DNA of 64,000 nt. Origin: Citrus sinensis. Its lineage: Eukaryota; Streptophyta; Magnoliopsida; Sapindales; Rutaceae. Made by a program: the position numbers and the translations under genes. This document shows, one piece after another, positions 33,037 through 46,691 of the stretch. The stretch is taken from assembly GCF_022201045.2 (NCBI RefSeq), contig NC_068564.1:28363001-28427000 (forward strand), in the 5' to 3' direction. The notes under the pieces were generated by a model that was not told the origin of the DNA, did no database searches, and saw only the letters and a program-made list of their open reading frames with translations. Each line of letters starts with the position of its first letter. The stretch's first letter is position 1.

Positions 33037-35924
33037 TGATTGATGTAGGTCTGATATGATATCTATTTTTTAGTAATGCGATCGTATCATTATTAATCTC
33101 ATCAAAGATTCTGTAATAAAATTCTGTACTTGGGTGAAAGACTAATATCAATGATTGAAAAGTTATTATTTTATATAAGTTACAAGGCTAATGCTAAGTT
33201 ACATGCATGTAAATGAGGGGATCCAAATTACAATATTATAATTTTTAAGTATCCATAACTGTACCTTAAACAAATCCATAATTGATGCCGTTTTTTATTT
33301 GACTTACATAAATAAAACGCAAAATTTAAGTACTCTCCGGGGTTCACGTGAGGTTGAAGTAGGCTGACTATAATATCATTTCTATTAAATTATCATCAAA
33401 TCCTGCTGAAATTGAGGAAGAGTTTGAATTTAACTTGTTATGTTCAATTAATTTTATAAACCAATCATGCGATTGATATTATAAATAAATCATGTGACTT
33501 TTTATAACGTGCGGCTGGGTACAAAGTTACTAGTTGCGCCCTGCAAGTAACATTAACAGTGACAGCGCCTTGACGTCAGCCATGACGCGTCGCTACAGAA
33601 CCGCTCCATTGAATTTAGCCCTCACAATGGTTAGAAAGTTGACGGCGGCCTGTAGTAACCGTCACTTCAGCGTACCTGATTCCTTTTAGACCGTCTGATG
33701 TAAGTGATTACATCTTCCAATAGTTTCGGTCAAATTTTTGGCCGTTTATTTATTGAGGAAATTGTTAAATTTTTCTCTTACGATATGAAGCGAAGTTTAC
33801 CATGATTTTGAAATTTAAAAGTAATGTGATTAACGTATAGTTGGTTCAAATTGAACCTTAAGGATAAAAGAAAAAACTGTTTTTCTTTCTCCTCTTTCTT
33901 AAGTTCGATGAATATTGATCCATGAACCAATGCAGAAAAAAGTCTAAGAATTTTACATTATCTAATCCGAAATGGAGAATTAGGGTATAATAATAATAAT
34001 AATAATTGATAGTAGTTCAGGATAAACTCGTTAATGTGCAAATGTTTCATTAGTTCCAACACCATCATCTATTTTTACTTTTTAGGACACTCAAGGTTTT
34101 TTTTTTTTTATAAGAAAATATGGAAAATTGATCGGCTGGTATTGTTGTAATTCACACAAAGCTAGCTAGACCAATTTAATCATTAATGTGTGGACCCTCC
34201 AGTCATTGTCACTTGAAAGGGGTTGTGCTTCGACCAAGTGGGTGTCTCTTAAACAAGCTGAATGACACTTGCACGATAGCATCAAGATATTTGAACTTTA
34301 ATTAGAGGCCACTTAGGCCTTAGCTTCCGTTAAAAATTGCATCAAGCTGTTATGTATGTATGTGAATATCCGGGGAAAATATGGAATGAATGAAGTATCA
34401 TAAGAATAGGAAAATTTGTAACCTTAACTGTTAGATTTGTAATCTTCAGTGTTTAACGTTTCAAATTGATCAGTAAATAAACTCGGAAAGAGGTTAGGTT
34501 CAGTAGTTACAGCACGTTCCCTATTATTTTTTCATTGGGTATTTTGGGTTCGCTATAATTGAAAATTATTGGAAGGACCTATAAGGTGCGTTGTATGGTG
34601 TACCCAGATTATTGACAGAACCTTTTAGCTAGTCAAAAGCTAAACAAAGATCTTTCTAATCATGAAGCCGCCCTTATGATATGAAAGGAGAGGAAGCGAA
34701 GTCGCCTAATAAGAAAAATAGATTTTGAAGACGCCCACTACAATGTCAGGCAAGAACACGTTCCTTCATCTAATGATTCGAAGCATTTTATTTTGTGTAT
34801 GCTTTTTTATTGATTTCAAGCGCAGACTCATGAAGGAGAGTCACTTCATTGGATCACAAAATTTATCACTTTATCACCACTTTTTAATTGGAGCAACCTC
34901 TCTTCTTCCTCCACTTGTGCTTTGTTTTTTAATTTGGAAAAATATGACCATTGATAGTGGACACCAGTCACCAGCAGAGATAGCTCAAGCTATATGGACT
35001 ATGGTGACCCGCAGGCTTGTGAAGTTATGCATCGGCTGAAAAGTAAAAATGCTAATTCAATTCATTTGTGCTTTACGTGAAATTTCCCTCTGGGGCCGTG
35101 TTATCACAGGAGAAGAACCAGCTAAACATTTGCTTCCAAGGGAGATTTTTAGCTGGGTAAATTTCGGATTATCTTCTTAGGAATTAATTATTTTTAAATT
35201 ATTCCTTTATTTTTGAAAACTTTAAAATAGTCCCAAAATCTCTTAAATTTAATTGTTGGGTGACTAATTAAAATACAATAATATCCCTACTGATGAATAT
35301 GTTACCGTAGTTTGTTACATATATTATTAGAGACATATATCCTTATTTTTCCAGTGCAATATAAAGAAAAAAACAGCATATATCCTCCATTTTTTCTAAA
35401 CTAACAGATTGATAACTATGTTTAGGGATAACTTGAGATTTTAACAAATGTGGGAGTAATTTAAAGATAATCAATTCATGAAGAATATAATCTAAAATTT
35501 ACCCTTTTCAGATTAACTAGCAAGCAAGAATGCAGAATTTTTCTGTATATGGTATAGATGGAATTTACACCGAGTGAGTGGAAAAGATTTGCGGTCCTTT
35601 TATATGCAGCAGAATCAAGCAATAACAGAGTTCCTTCATCCTGAAATCTACATATCGTTCTGAAAGGGGATTCGAATTATGTCACATTTTGCTTAGTACA
35701 AGATAAATGGCTTATTCCACAAGGAAAAGTAGGCATAAAACAATGAATAAAAAAAGCTCCTCAGAACCATTTCAGTTGGTGGTCATAGCCCTGCCATGCA
35801 AATATGAACATTATCAATTGATTCAAAATAGTTTAAGATACTTCAGGTTTTCAACCTATATTTTGGTACACACCCAAAACAAAATTTGATCGAAACTTGA
35901 AGAAAATTGTAATAATGGTACAGA
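33037..35924. other. Intergenic DNA with a GC-rich patch
   Basis: Mostly AT-rich, with no supported gene. At 33,530-33,700 the base composition rises and the palindromes TGACGTCA (33,571-33,578) and GACGCGTC (33,584-33,591) occur 5 bp apart. Confidence 0.45.
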
Positions 35925-38037
35925 TCAAAGCTTGACCTCTACATCTACGCCGGCAGGAAGGTCCAGTTGCATCAAGGAATCTATTGTCTGGGCAGTCGGG
36001 TATAAAATGTCAATGAGACGTTGGTGAGTTCGGATCTCAAAATGGAACCTGGCATCCTTGTGCACATGTGGGGATTTGAGAACACAGTAGATCCGCTTCT
36101 TGGTCGGTAATGGCACAGGGCCCATGGTCTTTGCATTGGTAGTTCTTGCAGCATCCATTATCTGCTTGCAAGAGTCCTCGATCAAGGGCACCCAATACGA
36201 CCTAAGCTTGATTCTGATTTTCTGCTTTGGTGCCATCTGAAAACAGAAATATTTTGAGTAAGTATAAACATCTACAAAAACAATTTTAAAGAGAAGCATC
36301 TGCTTGGTTCTGGATAAGAATTAAGAAATGATATAATAACTTGATAAAATAAAAGCTTCGAATAGAATTATCCAGCCTCTAGGCTGTGCACTTGTATCAA
36401 TTTTAACATCCTCAAAAAGAAAATGCACAAGTAAAGGCAATTAAGAACTTTGGTCGACACCCAGTTACGAATTTTGCCACAGTAGGTGTCAGATGAGAGA
36501 ATTTATTCACACCTTCACCAAATCATCCTCCATTAAATTGTTAAAAGTTGAAAATATTTAGGCCTAATGAAACTCTGAGATCCATTCATTACTGAGAAGA
36601 TTCCATTCAGAATAAGTGATCAAGATTATTTGTTGACAGCAATCATGTTAGAACAGAGCTCAATCATAAACAAACTAGTGGCATCCTACATTCAACATTA
36701 GGAGAAAGAGGATACCCATTTGGATCATTGTTTTAATTTACAGACTTCATGGTCTCTCATTTTATGCCCATGGACAATATCCAGTCAAGCGAGCATCTTT
36801 AGATTTTCAAAGAAAATGTAAGGAAGTTGAGCTAACTACAAATATATTAGAAGCAGATTGCATGATCATAGACTAGTAACAGACAAATACAGACTTCAAG
36901 AAGCACATTTTCTACTGTATCACAACAGATCAAAATAAGTCGTTATGAAAGGATTAACCATACACAATCCTCAAACATGGATATTAAACAATGCATTCCA
37001 CTATTATGAAAATTCAATTAAGTTAAACAATCACAGTGGAGGGGAAAACCTAGCATGTGTATGGGGTTCATCAGAACAAATTCACTGAACTTTACCAATT
37101 CATCTCTCTGGTTTAGAATAACATGAGTATCAAACTTTTACCCATTTAGAAAATTTAGAAATATACCTGGTCTGCACCTGAGCTGACACTGAGAGTCTCG
37201 GGAACTTCAGCCTGTAGCACAAAAATTCAATGTTTTAGTTATCTCTCCATATGATTATCAATATAGTGTAAATGAAAAATTCAATTTCAAACCAGAGAAA
37301 CGATCAACCCAGTAAGCATAACAGACATATTGGACTCAACTGATGAGGAGACAATCTATCCATGATCTTTTGCCGCATTAGGTTAGCTATAAAGCAAAAG
37401 CATTACTGCAACCGTATAACTAATCTCTTTCAAACAGTGAGCATAATAAGTAACCAAATTAAAAGTGCTTCCCCCATTTTCTCTGTAACTAAAAATCGTA
37501 CTAACAAACCAGACTACAAAAAGTCAAAACTCAGTGAGACAAACAATTACATTAAGCCCAAAGGAAGGATTAAAAAAAGTCAAATATCTTTCATTTCTTA
37601 CATTTCCCGGCAACCAACTAAATATGACTAAAATGCACAAGAGGAAACTTAACCACTAAACCAAATGATTAAATTATCCTCAACAGCCAACAAAAGAACA
37701 AGAAATCAAAAATTTCTCACTTTCCCACATTTTCTCAGCAACCAAACGGACCAGTAACTAACATTACACCACTAACCCTCCCTAAAAAAAAAATAAATAA
37801 ATAAATAATAAGTAGCCAGAAAGGACAAACCTCAACAGCAGAACTTTCTGACCCAGCTAGGGTTTCAGGGGCGGAAAAAACCCTAGTATTTGTCGTTGAA
37901 AGAGGTTCGAGTTTTAGCGTATTACCGGCATAATTTTTCGAGGGAAAAGATACGGAAAAAACAGGGCATTTTGAATTTGAGGAGATGGGTACGGTTAAGG
38001 AAGGGGAAATTGCTGCAGATAATGAAAAAGTTGCCAT
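35925..38037 (-). CDS. RPS10: Plastid 30S ribosomal protein S10, nuclear-encoded
   Basis: Three exons, 37,831-38,037, 37,167-37,211 and 35,925-36,236, join in frame to 187 aa. Exon 1 encodes a Ser/Pro-rich transit peptide ([20 protein letters not shown] onwards). Exon 2 adds a 15-residue acidic linker ([15 protein letters not shown]). Exon 3 encodes the whole S10 domain, starting [15 protein letters not shown], with [20 protein letters not shown] and a C-terminus [12 protein letters not shown] typical of bacterial-type uS10. All splice sites are GT-AG and phase 0. The mature protein would join the head of the chloroplast small ribosomal subunit. The plastid rather than mitochondrial assignment rests on the transit-peptide style and remembered plant orthologues. 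Confidence 0.92.
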
Positions 38038-39248
38038 TTTTTTAGTTGGATATTTTTTCCTTCCCTTTCGTTGTGAAGACTGAAGAAGAGGAAGAAATTC
38101 GTACAATGTTCACTCTACTTGCTTTGCTCTCTGTACAGATTTGCAGAATTATCCAAGAATTTTTTTTTTTTTTTTTTTTCTCTTTTGTTATCCGTTATAA
38201 ATCGCCAACTGTTTTAGGCCAAAGTGAAAACCCCTTATCAAGATCTTCGCTTCGGCCCTTTAAAGATTTATTTGGGCTGGGCTTCTCCTTCCAAACTCCT
38301 TTCTGTATTAGCCAATTGGCCCACTTCCATAAATATATATTTTGTTAAATAATAATTCAATTCTTTCCTTTTCAGAAAAAAAAATTTATTAGTATTGATT
38401 AATAAATAAATCAGAAGAAGCTCTTTAGGGCCCGCAACTTAGCCTTACTTTGTGGAGACTAGCCTCCATCTATTAAAGTTGAAGTGCAGTCTAAAAAATT
38501 TGATCAAATAAAAAAAAAGGGGATTGTTAATTTCTCCCTATTAAAATCAATGTATACCATGAGCTCTATAATTTTCATAATAGCCAATAATTTATCTAAC
38601 AACATAATTTTATAGTGTTGCCCTTGTGTTTCAAATATACTTTTATTCATATTTATCCTAAATTAATCAATGAAAATTAAAATAATAATTTTAAGTACTA
38701 AGAATGAAAAAATATATTTTTCTATGTGAATAAGAAATTAATAATATGATATTTTTCTTATATGTTTCGTTATTTTAAATATTTTTCTTATAATAAATAT
38801 ATGTTTTATATTTCTAAGATAAATTATCAAATAAATGACCTATTTATCCTCTTTTCCTTAAAAATTTTTATACTAGGTAGATTTTTTTATATTATGAAAA
38901 CTATAGAGGATTAATGGTACATATTAATTTCAATAGAGGTGAATTTGACAATCTCCCTAAAAAAATAACATTCTCTCAAACACACATAGGAAACTCAAAT
39001 CTCAATCCTAACTCCTAAACAAAGATATTAAGAGACGTCCTCTGTTTATTTATACCTCTTTAAAATAAGTTGCACTCAAATTCAAATATACATCCAATTC
39101 TTTTCAATCGAAAATTTTTCATCTCAATTTTAGAAAATTGTAAAGACTAATTGATCTAATCTTCAGAGTACATTATAACCTCTATAAATTAATAACTTCT
39201 ATTATGTAATAATTTTTTTTGGGGTCCCAACTTGGGCTAATAGGTTAA
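38038..39248. other. Promoter side of RPS10 and AT-rich spacer
   Basis: 5' flank of the S10 gene with a poly(T) tract at about 38,160-38,180. Otherwise low-complexity, with no gene. Confidence 0.45.
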
Positions 39249-39515
39249 GGCCTCGTTTGGTATTGAGGTGTTGTCACTTTTAAATTACAATTGTTATGAA
39301 AAAAAAAGTTTTAATTACCAAATAAAAGTTAATAATATATCGTAAATATAATTTTTAAATGAAAATTTTAATAAAAATAGAAAAGATATATTAAGTTTTT
39401 CATTATATAATTATAAAATCAAATCAATATAAGCTCTAGTAGCTAATGTTTATCAAACACATTAATGCTGTAACTTTTAAGTTATAATTATTCAATCTCA
39501 ACCTCAAATAAAGCC
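39249..39515. mobile_element. hAT-like MITE
   Basis: A 267-bp element starting GGCCTCGTTTGGTATTGAGG and ending, in reverse, GGCTTTATTTGAGGTTGAGA. The flanks TAGGTTAA (39,241-39,248) and TAAATTAA (39,516-39,523) match at 6 of 8 bases, fitting the 8-bp duplication of hAT elements. Non-coding. Confidence 0.62.
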
Positions 39516-40934
39516 TAAATTAATAAGATAATACTCTTCCTGACAAAACCCTATATAACTCTATGATCCCACTCTTATTATAAATTACTATTTACTTAAA
39601 AAATCGTAACTATAATTATTATAATATTTTATTAAATAAATTATGACTTTATTGTTACTTATTTTTCCTTGAAATTTAAATATAGTTAGTTCTTATCTGG
39701 CATCTCTAATTTTATTTTTTATTGCTTCTACAAGTTTCTAGGGTTGAATTCTCAAATTGCAAGAATTTTAATTTTTTTTCTTAATTTACTATATAGTTAT
39801 GGGATTAATTCATTTTTAATTTATTAGATTAGTAAAATACAACAAATTTTTAGTTGATCAACTTAATATCAATTAAATGTTATATACACTCTAATAAATT
39901 TATAATTATTAATTTATCTATTAATTAATACTTTTTTAAATTAGTAAATTTATATGTTCCTGATATTATTAATTTATAGAAAATTTTACTTGTAATAGAA
40001 ACAAAAGATTTACTTCTTCCTTTGTCTATAAAGTTTTGTATAATATTTTGCTTATCTTAGTTATCACATTACACCACCCAAGTAGATATAATTTTAATTC
40101 AAAGGTTCTAATATTATGAGTTTGTTGAAAATATGAAATCAAACAAATTTTCATATTTTATTTGGAGTAATAATATGTTTACTTCCTTTTCAAAAAATAT
40201 ATAAATATACTATAAATCTAATTCATTGCCAATAATGAACCTTATCCAAGGACCTAACTTTGTTATTCTAATTACTTGATTAATTCTCTGTTTGATTAGC
40301 TAAACATTCATAGAAAGAGTGTTCAATTTATGTATTACACCAAATTCAAAACTCGAAGTGTTTTTGATACTTTTTTCAGTTTCATCAGCTAAAATAACAA
40401 GGAAGCATAACCGCCATTTTGCTTTAAAAGTGTTTATTTAATTAACAACTACTTGCGAACAAACCACCTTCATCTCCTCCATGATCAAAAACTCCCCATA
40501 ATTGTGTGACCCTCCTTTTCTTTTAAGCTTCATTTATTATTCTCATTTAAGCACAGAAGTTTCATGACTAATTAAACTCTTTCAATCCTTTTGAACCTTA
40601 AACTCTACATTATCTTAATTTCCTCAATCTTTGTACAAACCACTTCTTCTTGAACTAGTGTTACTAATTTGACACAATATCTATATATGCTTTCTTTTTC
40701 GCTCAAGCAAACGTTTTTAATAAATTAAACCAGGTCTCTTCTTCTTACATTACATTGCATGCGCTCCTCAATTTATTACACTCACCTCACTTTCACACTC
40801 TTTCATCTTCCATCAGAACTTCAAACTCTCAAAACCAAAAAAATCCCACGTACAAAACATGAAAAATCTAGCAGTTTGCTTGGCTTTTTAGGCCGGCAAA
40901 AGCACTTTTGGCACTCACAAGTTAAGGTTACATT
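39516..40934. other. AT-rich spacer and pectinesterase promoter
   Basis: No gene until the pectinesterase. A TATA-like CTATATATGC lies at about 40,681, some 250 bp before its ATG. Confidence 0.45.
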
Positions 40935-42484
40935 ATGGGCAGAAGTGCTTTTCTTGTAGCTTTTGCGGGTTTTCTCCTCATTGTTCAGGTGAGTTTATCA
41001 CAGCATGAAGCAGCTTACAGTTACAGAAGAAACTTTATAACTTGGGATGATCTGAAAGTGGATTGGCAAAAAGCTTGGCTTGATACAAGAGAGAGTGTCA
41101 ATAGGACAAGGCTTATAATTGTCGACAAGAATGGTGGTGGCCATTCAAGTACGGTTCAAGGAGCAGTGGATTTGGTTCCGGAATATAATTCTGAAAGAGT
41201 TAAAATCTACATTCTCCCTGGAGTCTACAGGTGTCTTTTGAATTTTAACATGACCTGAAAATTTGTCCTTTTTTTTTGGGTTAGTGGGAAATTAATAGCA
41301 ATGACATGGGTACTTGAGCGGTTACATCGGGGAATTGTAACTGGCTAAATTTGATCAGCTGATGTTGTAATGTTATTATTTGAAATTATGCAGGGAAAAA
41401 GTGACAGTGCCACAGAACAAACCTTATATCTCATTCATTGGACACGAGCAACGAGCCTCTGAAACAGTAATCTCTTGGCACAATAAAGCATCTGATAAAG
41501 ATAGCAATGGGATAGAACTTGGAACTTATAAATCAGCATCCGTTAGCGTATTTGCTGATTTCTTCTGTGCAACTGGGATTACTTTTGCGGTAGTTTCTTC
41601 AAAATGTCTTTATTAGCTTTATAATTCAAAACGTATTTTTTGTCAATGCATAATTGATACATAATTTGATGGGGGGACATAATTTGATGGGGGGAATGGT
41701 TACAGAATACAGTAGTTGCAGTACCTGGAGGAATTGGGATGCAAGCTGTAGCATTAAGGCTTGCCGGTGACAAAGCTATGTTATATAAGGTTAAAGTGTT
41801 GGGAACTCAGGACACACTCCTGGATGACACCGGATCACATTACTTTTATCAATGTCACATACAAGGAAGTATAGACTTCATATTTGGCAGAGCAAGATCA
41901 CTTTATCAGGTTTTTTCCTTTTCTTTTCTTTTTTTCTTTTTTCAATCCGTTTATGCCAAAAATTGGAAGCTTTGTTTACGATTTCTAGTACTTGGAAGTA
42001 ATTTGCATGTGAAACAGGATTGTGTGCTTCAGTCAATTGCTGAAAAATCAGGGGCAATAGCGGCTCACCACAGAGACATTCCAGATGACAGTTCCGGGTT
42101 TTCGTTTGTAAATTGTGTCATCAATGGAACTGGGAAAATTTATTTAGGGAGAGCCTGGGGAAATTATTCAAGAATAATATACTCATATTCTTATCTCGAG
42201 GATATCATATATCCCACAGGATGGAGCGACTGGAACATGCCTTACAGAGACAGGTATAAATTTCACTACAAAAGCTGATAGACAAATTTTCATTTTTTTT
42301 TAATACTAAACACAAATTTAAATCTTGTGTTTGCAGGACTGTGGTGTTTGGTGAATACCAGTGCAGTGGAAAAGGAGCTGATAGAAGCCATCGGTCACCA
42401 TGGTTGAAGAGTTTGAGCTATGAGGAAGTACAGCCATTTCTGAATGTGACATTCATTGATGGGAAGGAATGGCTTAGACTATAA
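40935..42484 (+). CDS. Pectinesterase (pectin methylesterase), no PMEI pro-region
   Basis: Five exons (40,935-41,230; 41,394-41,589; 41,706-41,909; 42,018-42,253; 42,337-42,484) join in frame to 359 aa. The start follows a good context and encodes a signal peptide (MGRSAFLVAFAGFLLIVQVS), so the product is secreted to the cell wall, where it removes methyl esters from homogalacturonan. The beta-helix carries the family motifs GVYREK, QAVAL (Gln177), QDTL (Gln199, Asp200), DFIFG (Asp221) and LGRAW (Arg277); all catalytic positions are present. There is no N-terminal inhibitor-like domain (type II layout). The AIAAHHRD and ECSG-like GEYQCSGKGAD segments recall QUARTET1 and similar plant esterases, but I did not separate orthologues. 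Confidence 0.93.
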
Positions 42485-43216
42485 TAGCTCTCCTGGCTGA
42501 AGCCCTCAATTTGTTAATTCTTTTTATATCTTCATTCTTTACTATACATATCCTCCTCAATGCAGGGGAGCTTGTTGGGGATACATCAGATCATAGGGCC
42601 AAACACAGACAACTTTGTGCAGTTTCTTTCTCTCAGCAGCACCCCTACCCATTTAATTATTCCTTCCCCTTTCTTTCATTTCTTTTTCTTGTTCGTAAAC
42701 AATCTGCACGGTGAGTGTTAGATGAAATGCAACAGTACATGTTATCGTCACTTTGATAGTGTTTTGACCTTGAGTAGATTGTTACATATGCACACTTGCT
42801 GCCTGAGATGAGAGGTCTTCCATGAAGAGCCGTACTTAACAAAGGACAGAGAAACGAGAAAACGTGAATTCTTCCATTATAAGAATACGAACTTGATGTT
42901 ACAAAGTACAAGTAAGAAGCATTTGTGCAAGTCACTGATGCACTTGTCACTCCAACAGAGCTTCTTAACAAAGAAAAATAAATGCCACCCCCAATTCTAA
43001 TACAATCAGCTAAAATATAAATCCTAAATATCTAGCCTCATTACTGTACACCTACCAAGGCCAACAAGTCAAAACAAAAACATAATGACTTTCAATATTG
43101 CCAGAGCCACTATTTACAAACACCATGACCACCGAGAACGAACCCCCACCAAATCAGACAAACAATACTACCACCTATCATCATCAACCAAGGCATTTCA
43201 AACTTCTGTAAAAGTT
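42485..43216. other. Convergent intergenic space
   Basis: 3' ends of the pectinesterase (+) and the BAH/agenet gene (-) face each other here. No further gene. Confidence 0.5.
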
Positions 43217-46200
43217 TCATGCAGTCACTTCCATGAAAACTTCTGTAGTTCTAGAGTCATTATGCCCAGAAGTTTCAAAAACTTCTGCATCTACCTTGCC
43301 ACCATTGTCATCATCATTACCTCGGGCATCATGTACTTCATGATCACTGGCATTGACATGATCAACACCTTGGCCACTACCTTGTTCTAATGATGGAGCT
43401 TTCTCCTCGTTGACACAGTCCAAGTCTTCTGGAAGCGTATCGGAACAGGTTAAAGAAGCTAAGTTCGGTTTTCCCTCTTCGACAGTATCAAGCTTTGTAG
43501 TAATAGGAACTTCAATACACGCATCTAAGCCATCAGACTTGACAGCATTGGCAATAGTTGAGGACAATGAAATTTTATTTTCCGGACTAATAGTATCAGA
43601 TATGACTGAGAGTATGTCAGGTTTGTCCTCAATATCAACCCATTGATCCCCAGCCCAATCTCTGGAAATTCTTAGATCATTTTTGTTTACATTCAAGAAT
43701 AGGCTTTCCCCTAGCACCAACAAGATGATCATGTTAGCAAAATGGGAAAGGTGGAACATAAAAATGAAAAGGAATAATTGAAAGAAAAGGGACAACAGAT
43801 TTCATGGTAGACTCTTAAAATAAGCATAAAAGTAGTGTAAGCATACCAGAAAGATAAACTTGCAGATTGTCAGTGCTAGAACTATCAACTCCAATTACAA
43901 CCCCTTCCCACCAGCCATCACTCCACCATGCATCAACTGCTGTCCCAATACCAAGGGAGAGATCTTCTCGATTGTCAGGAGGGGTTGGTCGTATTGTTGG
44001 GCGGTCAGAGCACCTCATGCCAAGTTTATCAGGTTTAGCCACTTTGTAGACTGGAATCCATTCCTACAAATTGAATAAATAAATTACTTTTTAGAAAAGA
44101 TTGTGAATTAAAAGGAGCAATAAAACATACGAAGGCACATAGGAATATACATGTTCATGTTAGAGCTAAATTTGTCACATTGCAATCTGTAGCCATTGAA
44201 CACAACAACTCTTCCACTAAAGATAGAAAAGGTAAAACCACTAAAGGGAAGAAGAGCGTGGGAATAGATTTCAAACTAACACAAAAGAAAAATATTTTAG
44301 CAAAATTGATCCCAATATTTGTAAATCTGTCTTGCAGCTCAAACATTTGCAAAATATGACCATGGGCTTAATTTCTATAAAGTGTAGAACGCCGTTTCCA
44401 ACCATGGATTGAAATCATTCGTTCTGCATTACATTTCCAATATACATCTGCCAGTACCTATTTTTCCATGAAAAGATCAACTTAGCCTATAGTCTGTTCT
44501 GAAATGCCAAAGCATACCTCAAGATTGCCATATCCATCTTCATCCTGCACATCATCATAACGGACTTTCATCTGCTTCCGAGACACCTGCAGGACTATAC
44601 ACCTGAACCAGCAGCCTCGGATTCCACTATCTTGGCAGAGCAACTCTATCTGTGCATTGACCTTATACATTGCACTATACCAAGGCAGGAACTCAATATG
44701 CTTGAGGGAAAGCAAGCTCATGCCTGACAAACCACATTTCAACTTCTTGTAAGAAGGTTTGTAAGTCATCAGCTGTGAACCTCTACCAATTCCAACTGTT
44801 GAATTATCTGTCAGAAACGTTTGACTCCCTTTAGCACGTCTAGTTCTCTTGATTCCCAGCTTTACATTCTCACCTGCTGTTGTTTCATCTCCAACCCCAG
44901 TTATAAGATGACCAGAAGAATTGGTCTCTTGTAAGGTATTGGAATTTAAGAGAGAGAGAATTGGTTGATCATGATAGCCATGTAGTTTACTCAAATCAAA
45001 GGGCTTCAATCTGTTGCTTCTAAACTGCCTAGTGCACAAATGTACTCTGGCTAATAAAGCATTTGGAAATGCGGCCAAACATTTTGAGAAATGTTCACGA
45101 GTTAAGACTGAGGCAGAACCATCTACACACTCTGCACTAATAACCTGTGAATGAGGTGTGATGAAAACCTCTTTTGGATGAGGATTACGTAGAGAGACAA
45201 CGCCCTTCACTTCCTGGTTGTGGTGGAACCACCTGACTTTGACCTTTTTCTGTCCCCTCTTATCCTCATACATATCTTCCAAATAGGCAACATAGTGATT
45301 CTCCCCCTTAGCCATGACAAAGACAAACGATTGAATCTGCACATCAGAAGAAGAAAGAATGTCAGGGTAATAAATGATAAACAATCAATATGTAACATCA
45401 GACAAGAAACTTGCTGCCATTATATGTTAAAATGCAAGTGAGATTTATAACATAAATGTAAAACTAAGCCAAATAGGGAAATAATTATTGGAAAATCTCC
45501 GCATCGAACCCTTCGGTTCATGTCACAAATGCAACAATTATGAAATCATCTCAAGTCTGCTAGGGATACCAAGTCAATATTCAAAAAACTGAAATTTTTT
45601 GAATTTCTATAAACATGGGATGAATTTTAAGAGAGGAGACCACATCTCACACTTTGTACTTATAAAGTTTCAAATAACTTCGCCTTCCCTTTTGATTCAT
45701 TTGCAGATACTTACTGATATTGTAGTCCCATTCCTGCAGAATGCAGGGAAATGTTTGAGCTGTTTACCACATGTCCATGCAACACCTGACCATACAATGT
45801 CCGAACTCTGTCCATTTATATTCCTGGAAAGATGACCCTGCTAAGAAGGTGTCAGCTAAAACTTCGAAGTATTAATTATCAATCAACCAAAGACCAGCAA
45901 AAGAGATATACCATCTCATCTGCTACTTGGACCTTCCGAGCACTGACTCCATTCATTGGACATTCCGGAGATCCTGAAGCTTGCGCTAAATCATGTTTGG
46001 GAGATTCTGAATAGCAAAGGTATCAAAGCATAAGATTCTAAATAAATATAGCAGCAATGGTCGCAAGAATATACAACACCATGAAGAAAATCCATTGATA
46101 TTAAATGATCATTAATAAGTTATTGCTGATACGGAGGACCAGCAAAGATGCCAAGTTAGAGCATCCAGCTCTGGTGATGCTGTCGAATTCAAAATGTGGC

Positions 46201-46691
46201 TCTTATTAGTAAAAAATTGACATAAAAAACAAACGATCAACATGAAAATGAGAAAAACATAGGGTATAATCTTTGGCCTTTACATATTATTCAAACTTCA
46301 GAGACAATCCTCGAATTGTTCGTTATTTAAAGACACAATGTGCAATGGAACAAATACGGAGGAATTCAAAAATCTGATAAAAGGGCTGATACATACTGGA
46401 CCAGTCTCCCTGATGATGCTGCTTAGATAGCATAGATGTTAACCAATCAACAACTTCTCTCCGTGACCTCCATTTATAACCGGCATGCATGGAATTTTCA
46501 GCACCATAAACTCGCACAAACTCCTCAGCTACAACATAGAACATGTGCCTAACGCTTCTCTCAGTGCCCACAACAGCCAATACGGATTCTCCAGCAGAAT
46601 CCTTCAAAAAGTAGTGAACTACACGATTGCCACGCTCCTGTGAAATAAATTCCTCTTTCCACTCTACAAAACAATGACCACTTCCAGACAT
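43217..46691 (-). CDS. BAH plus agenet (Tudor-like) domain protein
   Basis: Five coding exons (46,397-46,691; 45,912-46,006; 44,518-45,336; 43,847-44,063; 43,217-43,710) join in frame to 639 aa. The N-terminal ~130 residues ([30 protein letters not shown]) form a conserved head. A BAH domain follows (about 138-250; [43 protein letters not shown]). Paired agenet/Tudor-like modules follow (about 355-500; INAQIELL-like start, [39 protein letters not shown]). The tail is acidic and disordered. Such plant proteins are nuclear and probably read histone marks. I recall Arabidopsis At1g68580 as similar. The target mark and partners are unknown. A 5' UTR with an intron probably extends to about 47.1 kb. 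Confidence 0.9.

Noticed and set aside
34725-35039. Plus-strand ORF of 104 codons
   Set aside because: No recognised motif, no promoter or splice context; composition typical of spacer DNA.
43410-43646. Plus-strand ORF of 78 codons
   Set aside because: Antisense of the acidic tail of the BAH/agenet gene.
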